In this document: in pieces, positions 54,745 through 64,000 of the stretch | Layout of the letters: each line of letters starts with the position of its first letter | How positions within the stretch are numbered: position 1 is the first letter of the stretch | Origin: Okapia johnstoni | Taxonomy: Eukaryota > Chordata > Mammalia > Artiodactyla > Giraffidae | DNA length: 64,000 bases | Direction: 5' to 3' | Assembly (NCBI GenBank): GCA_024291935.2 | Contig: CM044310.1 | Location: forward strand, 84,690,713-84,754,712 | Program-made: the position numbers and the translations under genes | Notes under the pieces: model-generated | The model's input: the letters and a program-made list of their open reading frames with translations, nothing else | Database searches by the model: none | What the model was told of the DNA's origin: nothing

Positions 54745-54937
54745 CACAGTCATGTCTGATTCTTTTCAACCCCATGGACCGTAATCCACCGGGCTCCTCT
54801 GTTCATGGAATTTTCCAGGCAAAAATACTGGACCAAGTTGTCATTTCCTTCTCCAGGGGACCTTCCCAACCCAGAGATTGAACCCACGTCTCTTCCGCTC
54901 CCTGCATTGGCAGGCAGAATCTTAATTGACTAAGCCA
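54745..54937 (-). repeat. Bov-tA SINE, minus strand
   Basis: GTGTGTGCACACAGTCATGTC tail, TTTTCCAGGCAAAAATACTGG, and the reversed head CCCAACCCAGAGATTGAACC. The outer head bases are diverged (AATTGACTAAGCC). Confidence 0.92.
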
Positions 54938-55004
54938 AAAATCAATATACTTAAATTTAAAAAATGAAAAAATAAAACCAAAAAATTAAAATATGTCTAC
55001 CAGT

Positions 55005-55355
55005 TCTTCAACATACCCCCTTCCAAAGGTGGCCTCTAATTATCCTCTCTTTGAGTGTAGGCTGAACTCAGTGACTCTCTTCCAACAAACAGAATATTGC
55101 AAAAGTGACAATGGGAGGGTGAGATCAAAAAAGTCCTCCCAGCTTCTCCCCAATCTCTTAGATTGCTCATTCCCAGTGAAATTGCTTCAACGTCCTGAGC
55201 ATCTCATGGAGAGGTCCACATGGCAAAGAACAGAGGCCCCCTGCCATGTGGGTGAGTCACCTTAAAAACTCATCCTTCAGCCACAGTCAAGCCTTCATAT
55301 GACTCAGCCCAGCCAACAGCTCAGCTGCAACCCCAAGAGAAATGCTGAGCCAGAG
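55005..55355 (+). mobile_element. MaLR/ERVL-type LTR remnant (MLT1-like)
   Basis: AGTGTAGGCTGAACTCAGTG, AATATTGCAAAAGTGAC, CATGGAGAGGTCCACATGGC, CCCCCTGCCATGTGGGTGAG, CAGTCAAGCCTTCATATGAC and GAGAAATGCTGAGCCAGAGCC are in the order of an old mammalian MaLR LTR. The 3' end with the poly(A) signal is missing. Confidence 0.45.
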
Positions 55356-55359
55356 CCAC

Positions 55360-56110
55360 TGTTTTGTTCATCAGCAAACATTCACTAAGGCGTGTGTTCA
55401 GCAGTGTTCTAGATCCTAGGAACACAGCAGTGACAAGTCAGAGAGAGTGCCTGCTTTCACAGCAATAACATCCTAATAGACTCAACTAATGAATGGATAA
55501 AAACAAATGGGACCTCTCCAGAGGGCGATAAGCATTGTTTAAAAAAAAATTAAACAGGATAACAGGATAGATGATGCCTAGTAGGAGGAGTCTACATGGT
55601 AAGACCAGCAGTAGCTTCTCTGAGAAGTGATATCTGAACTGAGATTTGAAGAGGTAAAAGACCTGGAAGAGTGTTCTGTATAGGAACTTCCCTGGTGGTC
55701 CAGTGGTTAAGACTTCCAGTTTCCATTGCAGAGGGCCTGGATCGGGGATATTCCACATGTGTGTGGTATGGCCAAAAATGATAATTAAAAATCTGATCAA
55801 TGAAAACTGATATCCTGCTTTTTTGGTTTGTTTTTTTGTTTGTTTAAAAAAAAAAAGTCTTCTGGATAGAGAGAACAGCAAGGGAAAAATTTCTGAGGCA
55901 GGAAAGAACTTGGTAGTTTAAGAATCAAAATTTCAGTGCACTGGAATGAGCAAGGAGACAATGCGTGTGAAACATCCAAAAAAGTGTCAGAAGAGACCAC
56001 AGCATAAAAGGTCTTAAAAGTCAAAGGAAGGAGGGGCTTTAGTTCCAATGGAAGTAGGAAGTCAGTGAAAGGATTTACGCTGGGAAGTGACACTTCCATA
56101 TAAAGATCCA
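55360..56110. repeat. Ancient mammal-wide repeat, split by a SINE
   Basis: GTGTTCTAGATCCTAGGAACAC, AGCAGTGACAAGTCAGAGAG, GAGAAGTGATATCTGAACTGAG, GAACAGCAAGGGAAAAATTTC and AAGTCAGTGAAAGGATTTACGC-like text fit a widespread old repeat whose name I cannot give. Broken by the CHR-2 SINE at 55683-55850. Confidence 0.5.
55683..55850 (+). repeat. CHR-2 type SINE
   Basis: GGAACTTCCCTGGTGGTCCAG head, AAGACTTCCAGTTTCCATTGC, GATATTCCACATGTG, and an A/T-rich end with the A-run at 55845-55855. Confidence 0.88.
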
Positions 56111-56584
56111 ATGTGTACCTTTAAAAGCTGATTATGGTTGCTGTGTGGTAGAATGCCATAAAGGGGACAAAAGGGGACCTTGTGATCCCTTAGCCTCAGG
56201 GGTTCACCAGAAGTCAGAGGTCAAAGGTCATGACTAGCCTGGGTGGAAGCAGGAAAGGTGAAGAAAAGAAATATACTTGAGTTAAATTTTTAGTGTAGAA
56301 TAGATATGAATGCTGAGAATTTGGACTTTGGGGGGAATCAAAGATGGCTCTGTTTTGGGGCTTGAGCAACAGGGAAGAGAGGAGAGCTAGTGACTGAGAT
56401 ATTGAAGACTCAGGTAGAAACAGGTCTGAGCCCTACCTGTGTGACTCAGATCTCAGCTGGTTACAGCTTCTGTGGCCAATGAGGCGAGGCTTATGGATGA
56501 AACTTTCCTACAAATCAAGAAACGTTGCTCAGTTATATAATGCATTGCAATTTGTTTAAAGTGCACTAACATAGATTATATATT
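56111..56584. other. No recognisable feature
   Basis: Probably the decayed continuation of the old repeat in part (GGCTCTGTTTTGGGGCTTGAG). No gene supported. Confidence 0.35.
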
Positions 56585-57590
56585 GAGAGGGCGTGGAGAG
56601 AAGGGAACCCTCCCTATACTGTTGATGAGAATGTAAATTGGTGCAGCCACCGTGGAGAACAGTATGGAGGTTCCTTAAACAAACCAAAAACTAGAGCTAC
56701 TATATGACCCTACAGGGCTTCCCAGTGGGGTGCTAGTGGTAAAGAACCCTCTTGCCAATGCAGGAGACATGAGAGACACAGGTTCGATCCCCCAGAGGAG
56801 GGCACAGCAAGCCACTCCGGTATTCTGGCGTGGAGAATCCCATGGACAGAGGAGCCTGGCAGGCTACAGTCCATAGGGTCGCAAAGAGTTGGATATGACT
56901 GAAGCAACTCAACACAGCACAGCATAGCACATGAATGTACAGGTCCACTCCTGGGCATATATCTGGAGAAAAACATGGCCTGAAAAGATACATGCAACCC
57001 CAATGTTCATTTCAGCACTGTTTACAACTGCCAAGACATGGAAGCAACCTAAATATCCATCAACAGAGGAATGGATAAAGAAGATGCACAGTACATATAT
57101 ACCATGGACTATTACTCAGCCATGAAAAAGAATGAAATAATGCCATTTGCAGCAACATGGACTTAGAGATTGCCATGTTAAGTGAAGTTAAGTCATACAG
57201 TGAAAGAGAAATACAGTATGACATACCTTATATGCAGAATCAAAAAAGAAATGATACAAATAAACTTATTTACAAAGCAGAAACAGACTCACAGAACTAG
57301 AGAATGAACTTACAGTTGCCAGGGGGGAAGAATTAGGGGAAGAGTTAGGGAGTTTGGGATCCACAGGTACACACTGCTATATTTAAAATGAATGACGAAC
57401 AGGACCTACTGTGTACCACGTGGAGCTCTGTTCAGGTTTATATGGTAGCCTAGATGGGAGGGGAGTTTGGGGGAGAATGGATTCATATATAAAGCTGGCC
57501 AAGTTCCTTTGCTGTCTATGGGAAACTATCCAAACATTGTTAAACATTAGTACTCAAATACAAAATTAAAAGTTTTAAAAAAACACAGGT
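56585..57590 (+). repeat. L1 3' region split by Bov-tA
   Basis: GAGAATGTAAATTGGTGCAGCC, GAACAGTATGGAGGTTCC, then after the SINE CCACTCCTGGGCATATATCTGG, ATCCATCAACAGAGGAATGG, ACTCAGCCATGAAAAAG, GAAACAGACTCACAGAAC, GGGAGTTTGGGATCCAC and a terminal ATTGTTAAACATTAG with A-tail. Confidence 0.95.
56714..56932 (+). repeat. Bov-tA SINE in L1
   Basis: GGGCTTCCCAGTGGGGTGCTAG head, GGTTCGATCCCCCAGAGGAG, the body, and a GAGTTGGATATGACTGAAGC tail with ACACAGCACAGC. The flanks ATGACCCTAC and ATGAATGTAC are an imperfect duplication. Confidence 0.95.
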
Positions 57591-57599
57591 TACATATTT

Positions 57600-57725
57600 G
57601 AAATTCACAATTCTATGAGGTAATCAAGATGAATGCTTATATCCCCGTTCTGCAGATGAGGTAAACTTGTTGTTCAGAGAAGTTACCTGGCTTTCATAAC
57701 ATTGCCAGCTAAGAAGAAACCATAC
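57600..57725 (-). repeat. MIR SINE, minus strand
   Basis: CTATGAGGTAATCAAGATG, TATCCCCGTTCTGCAGATGAGG and TTGTTCAGAGAAGTTACCTGG form a partial reversed MIR. Confidence 0.65.
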
Positions 57726-57958
57726 AAGGCTTCTTAAAGGGGGAGCAGATGGCATTTTGGACAAGACAACTCTATGTGCTGAATTATTTCCTGCATGTTC
57801 ACTATCCTTAGATCCTGCCCACTAAATGCCAGAGGGGACCCCTCTCACCCCTCCACCCACCCAATCATTGTGATGGCCGGATGCATTTCCAAACTCTCCT
57901 TAGGGGGTCGCACATACATACCACGATTATCATCAACTGCGAACTTTTTCCCTGCTGT

Positions 57959-57961
<3 letters not shown>

Positions 57962-58002
<41 letters not shown>
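57962..58002. repeat. CA microsatellite (about 20 units)
   Basis: 41 uninterrupted bases of alternating C and A, preceded by GTGCG. Long enough to be polymorphic. Confidence 0.99.
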
Positions 58003-58003
<1 letters not shown>

Positions 58004-58004
<1 letters not shown>

Positions 58005-59109
58005 CTTCAAAATCAAACAGTAATCTTACTCCACTTCCCCCTCCCTGAATTAACTGGTTCATGAAGCCCTTTCTCTCTGCCAGGCACTTGGTGGGTGCTG
58101 AGGATATAGAGATGGATCAAATTTATGTCTAATTTACATGACTTCTCAGTCAGGTAAGGAGCTCACAATTTCTGCAATATTTAAAGGAAAATTTCAGGAG
58201 GGTTTTCCAGGCCTGATCTCTGTGCACAGTCTCCACTATGTAACATGAATTCCTTCCTGCCGGTGATAAACAAATATCAGGAGTCTGAATATACAAACAC
58301 ATCATACAGCAGACGATTCTGGAACCTCAGGCAAAATATGATAATATTTTCATGGGCTGCCCAAATTCCAAGCATTAGATTTGATGAACAGCTTTATTGA
58401 ATTTTGTGGATAAATATTTAAAGCCTTCAAGGGCTTGTGTAAATCACACCTAGGAAGACACACTTGTTCACAGCGCCATCTGCTGGTGCCTACTGGTGTT
58501 GCGCAGAGAAATGAACGAGTAGCTAGGACTCTTAACAGAGACTCAGGCCATTCACACTGGCCCCAGAACCCAGACTCTGAAGGGGCCAAATCCAAGGCAC
58601 CAACCCTCAGAAGCCTCGAGGTGTCCAAGAGCAAAAGTTTTCAAATTCAACATAAGATGAGGGAAGCAGAAGAAAGGCGGGTATGCAGATGCAATAATTT
58701 CTTGTTTTCAGAAGAATTTTGGAAACATAGTGCCCTCCAGAGATCATACAGCCCTTCCCCCTGATCCAGGCAGAAATACACCTGAAACTGTCAAAAGAGC
58801 TCACAGTCCTCCCAGAATAGGCTCCCAGGTCCTTTGTTTCATTGTTTCCCTGACACCTATCCTCTAGGCAGATGCTAAACAGCTCTTAAAAAAATGTTAT
58901 GCCCTGGAAGCATGTGTAGGAAATGTTCACACATTCAGAGTGTGTGGGAAAAAATGACAAAATAGAAGGTATGTGTATGTGTACACACGCACGCTCCCAA
59001 ACACATGTGCCCACACATGTGTGCAAAATATACATCGAAGTGTCAGCAATGTTTATCTCTAATAGTGAACGTAAGGATGATTTTTAAAACTGTCTTCCTT
59101 GACACAGAC
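58004..59109. other. Unique sequence with a CTCF-type motif
   Basis: No interspersed repeat recognised and no gene. Overlapping plus and minus frames at 58350-58804 have no known domain. Contains the motif at 58472-58486 and CA-rich low complexity at 58980-59010. Confidence 0.4.
58472..58486 (-). promoter_or_regulatory. CTCF-type motif, full consensus match
   Basis: Read on the minus strand the site is CCAGCAGATGGCGCT, matching CCASYAGRKGGCRSY at all 15 positions. It is in unique, non-SINE sequence. CTCF binds such sites to organise chromatin loops; binding here is inferred, not shown. Confidence 0.55.
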
Positions 59110-59405
59110 ATTAAGAACAGGCTTTTGGACCCAGTGGGAGAAGCAAAGGGTGGAATGATTTGAGAGAATAATGCTGAAACATACACATTGCCATCTGTAA
59201 GATAGTGGGAGTTTGATGTATGACACAAGGAACCCAGAGTCGGTGCTCTGTGACAACCTGGAGGGATGAGATGCGGAGGGAGGTGGGAGGGGGGTTCTGG
59301 AGGGAGGGGACACATGTATGTCTATGGCTAATTCATCTCGATGTATGGCAGAGGCCATCACAATATTGTAAAGTAATTATCCTCCAATTAAAATAAATTA
59401 ATTAA
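59110..59405 (+). repeat. L1 3'-end fragment
   Basis: AATGCTGAAACATACACATTG, CTCTGTGACAACCTGGAGGG, GTATGTCTATGGCTAATTC, AATATTGTAAAGTAATTATCC and an AATAAATTAATT tail. Confidence 0.88.
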
Positions 59406-59639
59406 TTTTTTAAAATAGTCTTCCTTGTGATTTTCCACATTTTCTCTTTTAAAAAAAGTATCACTTTTTTTAATACAAAAAATAAATCTTAATGAAAAAT
59501 ATTACTACCCTAAGAATAAATTATTCCTTTTCTCCCTCCAGCTGTCTTGCAAGTTCATTTCCTCTGGTTTTACCCACAGGGTAAGTAGGTTAAGGTAATT
59601 ATTATTAATAGTGATTATGATAACAACTCACAGTTGAGC

Positions 59640-59740
59640 ATCTACTACGGAAGTCTGTGCATGTAAAGCACCCAGCCCAGTGTCTGGCCCATGGTAAAAC
59701 CTGAATTAATGTGAGCTATTAGTATTATTATCATTAGCCT
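59640..59740 (+). repeat. MIR SINE 3' part
   Basis: GCATGTAAAGCACCCAGCCC, AGTGTCTGGCCCATGG and TATTAGTATTATTATCATT match the MIR 3' end. Confidence 0.65.
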
Positions 59741-60774
59741 TCTCTAAAACCTACGGAACTCTGATCTCCAAAAGCTCACTGTTTAAATGGAGCAGTAAAA
59801 GCAATACATAGAGAGTTTCTAATAATAAAGGAAAGAAAGTAATAGGATAAATCAAATAAGAAGTGATGCCCCTCAAGCTTCCATTCTAGGAAGGTTCTTC
59901 TGGTTATAAGAGATTCATTCAATGTAACTCAATTGAAGAATATTCTCAGGAATCTCTTGGAACTCAAAGGTGAGAACCACAGCGCTGCTTTGGAAAGAAT
60001 AGAAATGGAAAGCCAGGAAGAACCAAGGTTCCTTCCCTCTTCCCACCTCAACTTCTTTCCTTTCTATAGCCCATTCTCTCATTAAGCTGCATCCTCTTGT
60101 ACAGAGTTTGTAATATCCATTCCCCAACTGCCCTTATCACTCCTGTATACCCCATGCACAACCGAGTGAGCTAAAACACTCAGTTTCTGTCCGTTCTATA
60201 GTGGAGAATTTGATTGACCTGGCTTTCTGTGTTTCCACACCAGACCACCCAAATCACTTCTCACTGGCTGACCAATGAATAAATTAGCCTTAGATCAGGG
60301 TCTTACCTTGAGTGTAATCGACTTGGTAAGAGGGATTGGTACATATATGAAACACGACACTTCCAGCCTCAACTGGGGTTATAGGTGAGAGCACGCAGAA
60401 GAGGCCATGACTGACAGTTGTAGAATAGTGCTTGTTTGTTTCCATTTGTTTTACCAGATTTCTGTCCTATCTGTCCTCATGGATTGATTCTTCTGTGAGT
60501 GTTGATGCTCAAATGGTAATGAAGGAGAAGTCTTTGTCACAGGTTGGGCTTCCCCAGGAAGCTGATGCTGAGATAGAGATTAGGGTACAGGAGGCTGATT
60601 TGCAAATACTCTTGGGATCAACATCAGAGAAGTGAAAGGCAAGAAGTAGGCCTGGTAGAGGGAGAGGTCAAACTGTGATGAGACGTCAAAAGACATTTGG
60701 GGGACTCTGTGGGGAGTCCTAAAGTTCCCGTGCTTACCCTTAGTCTCCTCCTTTGTTGGGCTGTACCTTGTTGC
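59741..60774. other. No recognisable feature
   Basis: Unique sequence of moderate GC. No gene or repeat supported. Confidence 0.4.
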
Positions 60775-61037
60775 TAGGACTGTAAATTGGTGTAGCCACT
60801 ATGGAAAACAATATGGGAATTCCTCAGAAAACTAAAAATAGAGTTACCATATGACTCAGCAGTTCCACTCCTAGATATACATCCAAAAAAAACAAACCCT
60901 AATTCAAAAAGATACATGTACCCCAAAGTTCACAGCAGCCTTGCTTACAATTGCCAAAGTCTGAAAGCAATGTAAGTGTCTATCAACAGATGAATGGATT
61001 AAAAAGATGAATATATGGATGTATATACAATGGAATA

Positions 61038-61251
61038 ATGAAAGTGAAATGTTGGTTACTCAATTGTGTCTCACTCTGCAATCTCATGGTCTGTAGCCCA
61101 CCGGGCTTCTCTGTCTATGGAATTCTCCAGGCAGGAATACTGGAGTGGGTAGCCATTTGCTTCTCCAGGGGTTCTTTCCAACCAAGGGATTGAACCCAGG
61201 TCTCCTGCATTGCAGGTGAATTCTTTACCATCTGAGCCACCAGGGAAGCCC
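61038..61251 (-). repeat. Bov-tA SINE, minus strand
   Basis: GAAATGTTGGTTACTCAATTG tail, GGAATTCTCCAGGCAGGAATA, and the reversed head TTGAACCCAGGTCTCCTGC and GAGCCACCAGGGAAGCCC. Flanks AATGGAATA at 61029-61037 and 61252-61260. Confidence 0.97.
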
Positions 61252-61260
61252 AATGGAATA

Positions 61261-61538
61261 CTGCTGCTGCTGCTGCTAAGTCGCTTCAGTCGTGTCTGAC
61301 TCTGCGCGACCCCACAGATGGCAGCCCGTCAGGCTCCGCTGTCCCTGGGATTCTCGAGGCAAGAATACTGGAGTGGGTTGCCATTTCCTTCTCCAATGCA
61401 TGAAAGTGAAAAGTGAAAGTGAAGTCGCTCAGTCATGTACGACTCTTAGCGACCCCACGGACCGCAGCCTACCAGGCTCCTCCGTCCATGGGATTTTCCA
61501 GGCAAGAGTACTGGAGTGGGGTGCCATTGCCTTCTCCG
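61261..61538 (-). repeat. Bov-A2 dimeric SINE, minus strand
   Basis: Two Bov-A monomers are joined by the diagnostic linker ATGCATGAAAGTGAAAAGTG at about 61396-61415, with a CTGCTGCTGCTG start. The copy is little diverged, so it is among the youngest insertions here. The right flank AATGGAATA is at 61539-61547. Confidence 0.97.
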
Positions 61539-61975
61539 AATGGAATACTATTCAACCATAAAAAATGAATGAAATTCTGCTATTTACATCAAAATGAATG
61601 GACATAGAGAGTATTATGCTTAGTGAAATAAGTAAGACAAATATTCTATGTTATCCTTGTATCTGGAATCTAAAAAAACAAAAGAAACCAATGTATATAA
61701 CAAAACAGAAGCAGACTCACAGATATAGAGAAGAAGCTAGTAGTTAATCAGTGGAGAGAGAGAATAGAGGGACAAGAAAACAATAGGGTATTAAGAGATA
61801 TAAATCACTATGTATAAAATAGACAAGCAACAAGGATATATTGTACAGCACAGTGAAATATATAGCCACTATTTTATGATAACTTTAAATGGAGTATAAT
61901 TTATAAAAATCTTAATGACAATGTTGTACACCTGAAACTAATATAATATTGTAAATCAAGTCTACTTCAAGAAAA

Positions 61976-63519
61976 AGCAAAGAGAAGGAAGAAAGAAAGA
62001 AGAAAAACCAGGAACATGATGACTGACTGAGTCCACAGACCTTGTGGATTGTGAGGTGAACTGTAGCCAAAACTTCAAACCTGGTCTCCTATGCCCCCAG
62101 TCTAATGGGGAGGGCGGGAGGTCATGATGACACTTCGGTCTCTACGTGTGACTGTAAGTTGGAAGCCTGTGTCCGTCCAACAGTCCACTCCCCTTTCCCC
62201 AGTGTAGAGTTACTCCAGTAAATGGCTATAAATCCCTGTGCGGGAAAACCTGGGGGAATCATTACTGAATATACTTGCATTTTATTCAACCATCCTTCCT
62301 CTTGAATTATTGGCTTCACACTGGATTTTGGGTTCCAAAACGGGCAAAAATGGGCGAGTAGTTGAGCCTTGTTATTGAGAGTGACTGATCTCACGTATCC
62401 TTGATTTCTTTTGATTGTCTTAACGCAGTAATACTCATTGACTGTTCATCTCCTTTGCCCCTGGAGATGCCATTTTCCATCAAGCATCTTCATAACTCTG
62501 CAGGAAAGACTTTCGAAGTTGTTCCTCCAACCCTTCAAATTTTACAAAAATTATACCTACCTGATTCACCCTCTAGTCTTCATGTTCTCAGAGTGCTAGC
62601 TTCCCTGTTGCTATTGTGAAGCTCAGTTCTATTATGGTGGCTCCTACAGTCACCCCTGGCAAGTTGAGGAGCCAGCGCCAGACATTTCTTACCAGCACAT
62701 TTCTTATTTACAAAACTTTTCCATGGCACACTATCCATTGCGTTTTCTGCTTTACTCTGAGCCTTTCAGTCCTATTTCCACCAACTTCCAGGGAAATGCA
62801 GGCATTTCCACCTCACTTACCATAGACCATTTCTTTCTCCACGCCTCTAGAAAACCAGCCTAGTAGCAGGTCCACATCATTTCTCGGGTCACCGCACTCT
62901 GCCCCTGTCGGCTTCTCAACAATTCCATCATTTGTATAACTACCTTTTGCACTGAATTCCCTCATTTTAAATACTTTGTTTTTCCGGTAAGACCTAAATG
63001 GTTCTCCATTCAACATCTCCAGATTAGAACTCCCTGAGGCAAGGAAGCATCTGTTCTCCATCTTTGAGGCATCTAACTAAGCACCTGATATTTAATCAGT
63101 TCTCAGTAGAAGTTTGATTAATTTACTGGACAATATTTACATAGAGGATAATTTCTCCTGTTACAAATGTCTGCCATGTGTGTAGTGAAAGGTAAGCTTC
63201 TTAACATATTGTGAGGCATCATTCTTTGAAAAAAAATTAGGAAGATTTCTGTCTTCAATTGGAAAGAGCATTTTAAATTCCTTTCAAAGATAATGAACTT
63301 GCAAAGCGTACTTCAATTACAGCTGGGTTTATATGTCTGTTTTAGTCATTAGCATTTCTTCAGAAAACCAAAACTCCCGAAAAATCAGTGTGCAAACCGG
63401 CCCCCCCTCAGAGTATAGATACAATTTCCTCTTCTCTTCTACTCTTGTCATAATACTTTTCTTTCTACCGTTAAATCTTTAAGTATAGAAAAGTCAGCCA
63501 CTTTCTAATCCAGTTTCTT
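61976..63519. other. Unique sequence without identified gene
   Basis: No young repeats. 62880-63130 may hold a decayed L2/MIR-type end (AAGCACCTGATATTTAATC). Short frames around 62401-62825 lack recognisable motifs. Confidence 0.35.
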
Positions 63520-63660
63520 TATAAGAGCAAAAGCAAAAATAGCCAAAGAAGATATAAATGACTTGGCCCAAGTCATAAAGCTACGACAATGCCTAAAACT
63601 TAAGGTTCCTGGCTCCCTACAATTTTATTTCTACCCCACCCCACCCACTCTCCTTCTTGG
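63520..63660 (-). repeat. Possible MIR remnant, minus strand
   Basis: GACTTGGCCCAAGTCATAAAGC followed by CTAAAACTTAAGGTTCCTGGC weakly matches the reversed MIR core and head. Confidence 0.3.
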
Positions 63661-63774
63661 AATCATCCAGTTTTGCAGCTCAGTGAAACACCAAAGAAGA
63701 CATAGTAAGACCGTAGATTTAAACACAAATCTCAAAATATCAATAATTACATTAAATATGAATGAAACAGCATG

Positions 63775-63970
63775 GCGTGCATGCTCAGTCATGTCCGACT
63801 CTTTGTGACCCCATGGACTCTAGACCACCAGCTCCTCTGTTTATGGGATTTCCCAGGCAAGAATATTGGAGTGGGTTGCCATTTCCTCCTCCAGATGTTC
63901 TTAACCCAAAGATCAAATCTGTGTCTCCTGCTTTGCAGGCAGATTCTTTACCAATGAGCCACTAGGGAAG
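63775..63970 (-). repeat. Bov-tA SINE, minus strand
   Basis: CTCAGTCATGTCCGACTCTT tail, GGGATTTCCCAGGCAAGAATA, and the reversed head AACCCAAAGATCAAATC and TGAGCCACTAGGGAAG. A few bases around the CTCCAGATG junction are deleted. Confidence 0.95.
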
Positions 63971-64000
63971 AACCCCATGGGTATAATAATCATTCCAATT

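Larger units (their letters stand above)
60775..61975 (+). repeat. L1 3' region split by two SINEs
   Basis: GGACTGTAAATTGGTGTAGCC, CAGTTCCACTCCTAGATATAC, CTATCAACAGATGAATGG, then after the SINEs CTATTCAACCATAAAAAATG, GCAGACTCACAGATATAG, GTACACCTGAAACTAATATA and an A-rich tail. Confidence 0.94.

Overview
This window is repeat-dense nuclear DNA from a ruminant, most likely a bovid. The tRNA-Glu-headed Bov-tA SINE occurs about two dozen times with its monomeric relatives. There is one dimeric Bov-A2 SINE, several CHR-2 type (cetacean/hippo/ruminant) SINEs, and eight copies or pieces of the BovB (RTE-type) LINE. That combination is diagnostic of ruminants. I cannot separate cattle, buffalo, sheep and goat from the sequence alone.

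I found no intact protein-coding gene and no exon I can defend. Every long open frame that resembles a known protein is a decayed retrotransposon fragment: reverse transcriptase and endonuclease pieces of three larger BovB copies (26.6-28.7 kb and 28.9-30.2 kb on the minus strand, 42.4-44.9 kb on the plus strand). The window is therefore best read as intergenic or deep intronic sequence.

Layout: 0-21 kb holds unique sequence studded with MIR, Bov-tA and CHR-2 SINEs, one 1.3 kb minus-strand L1 and small BovB tails. 21.9-25.6 kb is free of young SINEs and is the best place to look for conserved noncoding elements. 26.0-32.4 kb holds a microsatellite-bounded SINE, two same-strand BovB copies and a composite retroposon with a U2 snRNA piece. 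32.6-42.4 kb is mixed unique sequence with L2, MIR and MER20 remnants. 42.4-51.7 kb is almost solid LINE: a BovB copy, then L1 segments interrupted by a CHR-2 SINE, an antisense LTR and a BovB tail. 51.8-64 kb is mixed, with a triple-nested L1/CHR-2/BovB stack at 54 kb, an MLT1-like LTR, and an L1 that took two SINEs at the same site.

Functionally, the autonomous elements (BovB, L1) supplied the enzymes that moved the nonautonomous ones. BovB is the presumed driver of Bov-tA/Bov-A2, and L1 the presumed driver of poly(A)-tailed SINEs. Nesting and target-site duplications let a relative insertion history be read directly. Regulatory candidates are limited to two CTCF-type motifs on the same strand and a few weak conserved-looking patches. 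The observations most worth a second look are structural: an exact 52-bp duplication that carries unique flank plus a SINE head, a composite retroposon that contains antisense U2 snRNA, SINEs with non-SINE DNA inside them, and two sites where a target-site duplication occurs three times.

No new biological system was found. Coordinates of repeat edges are read by eye and may be off by 5-30 bases, more for ancient elements.
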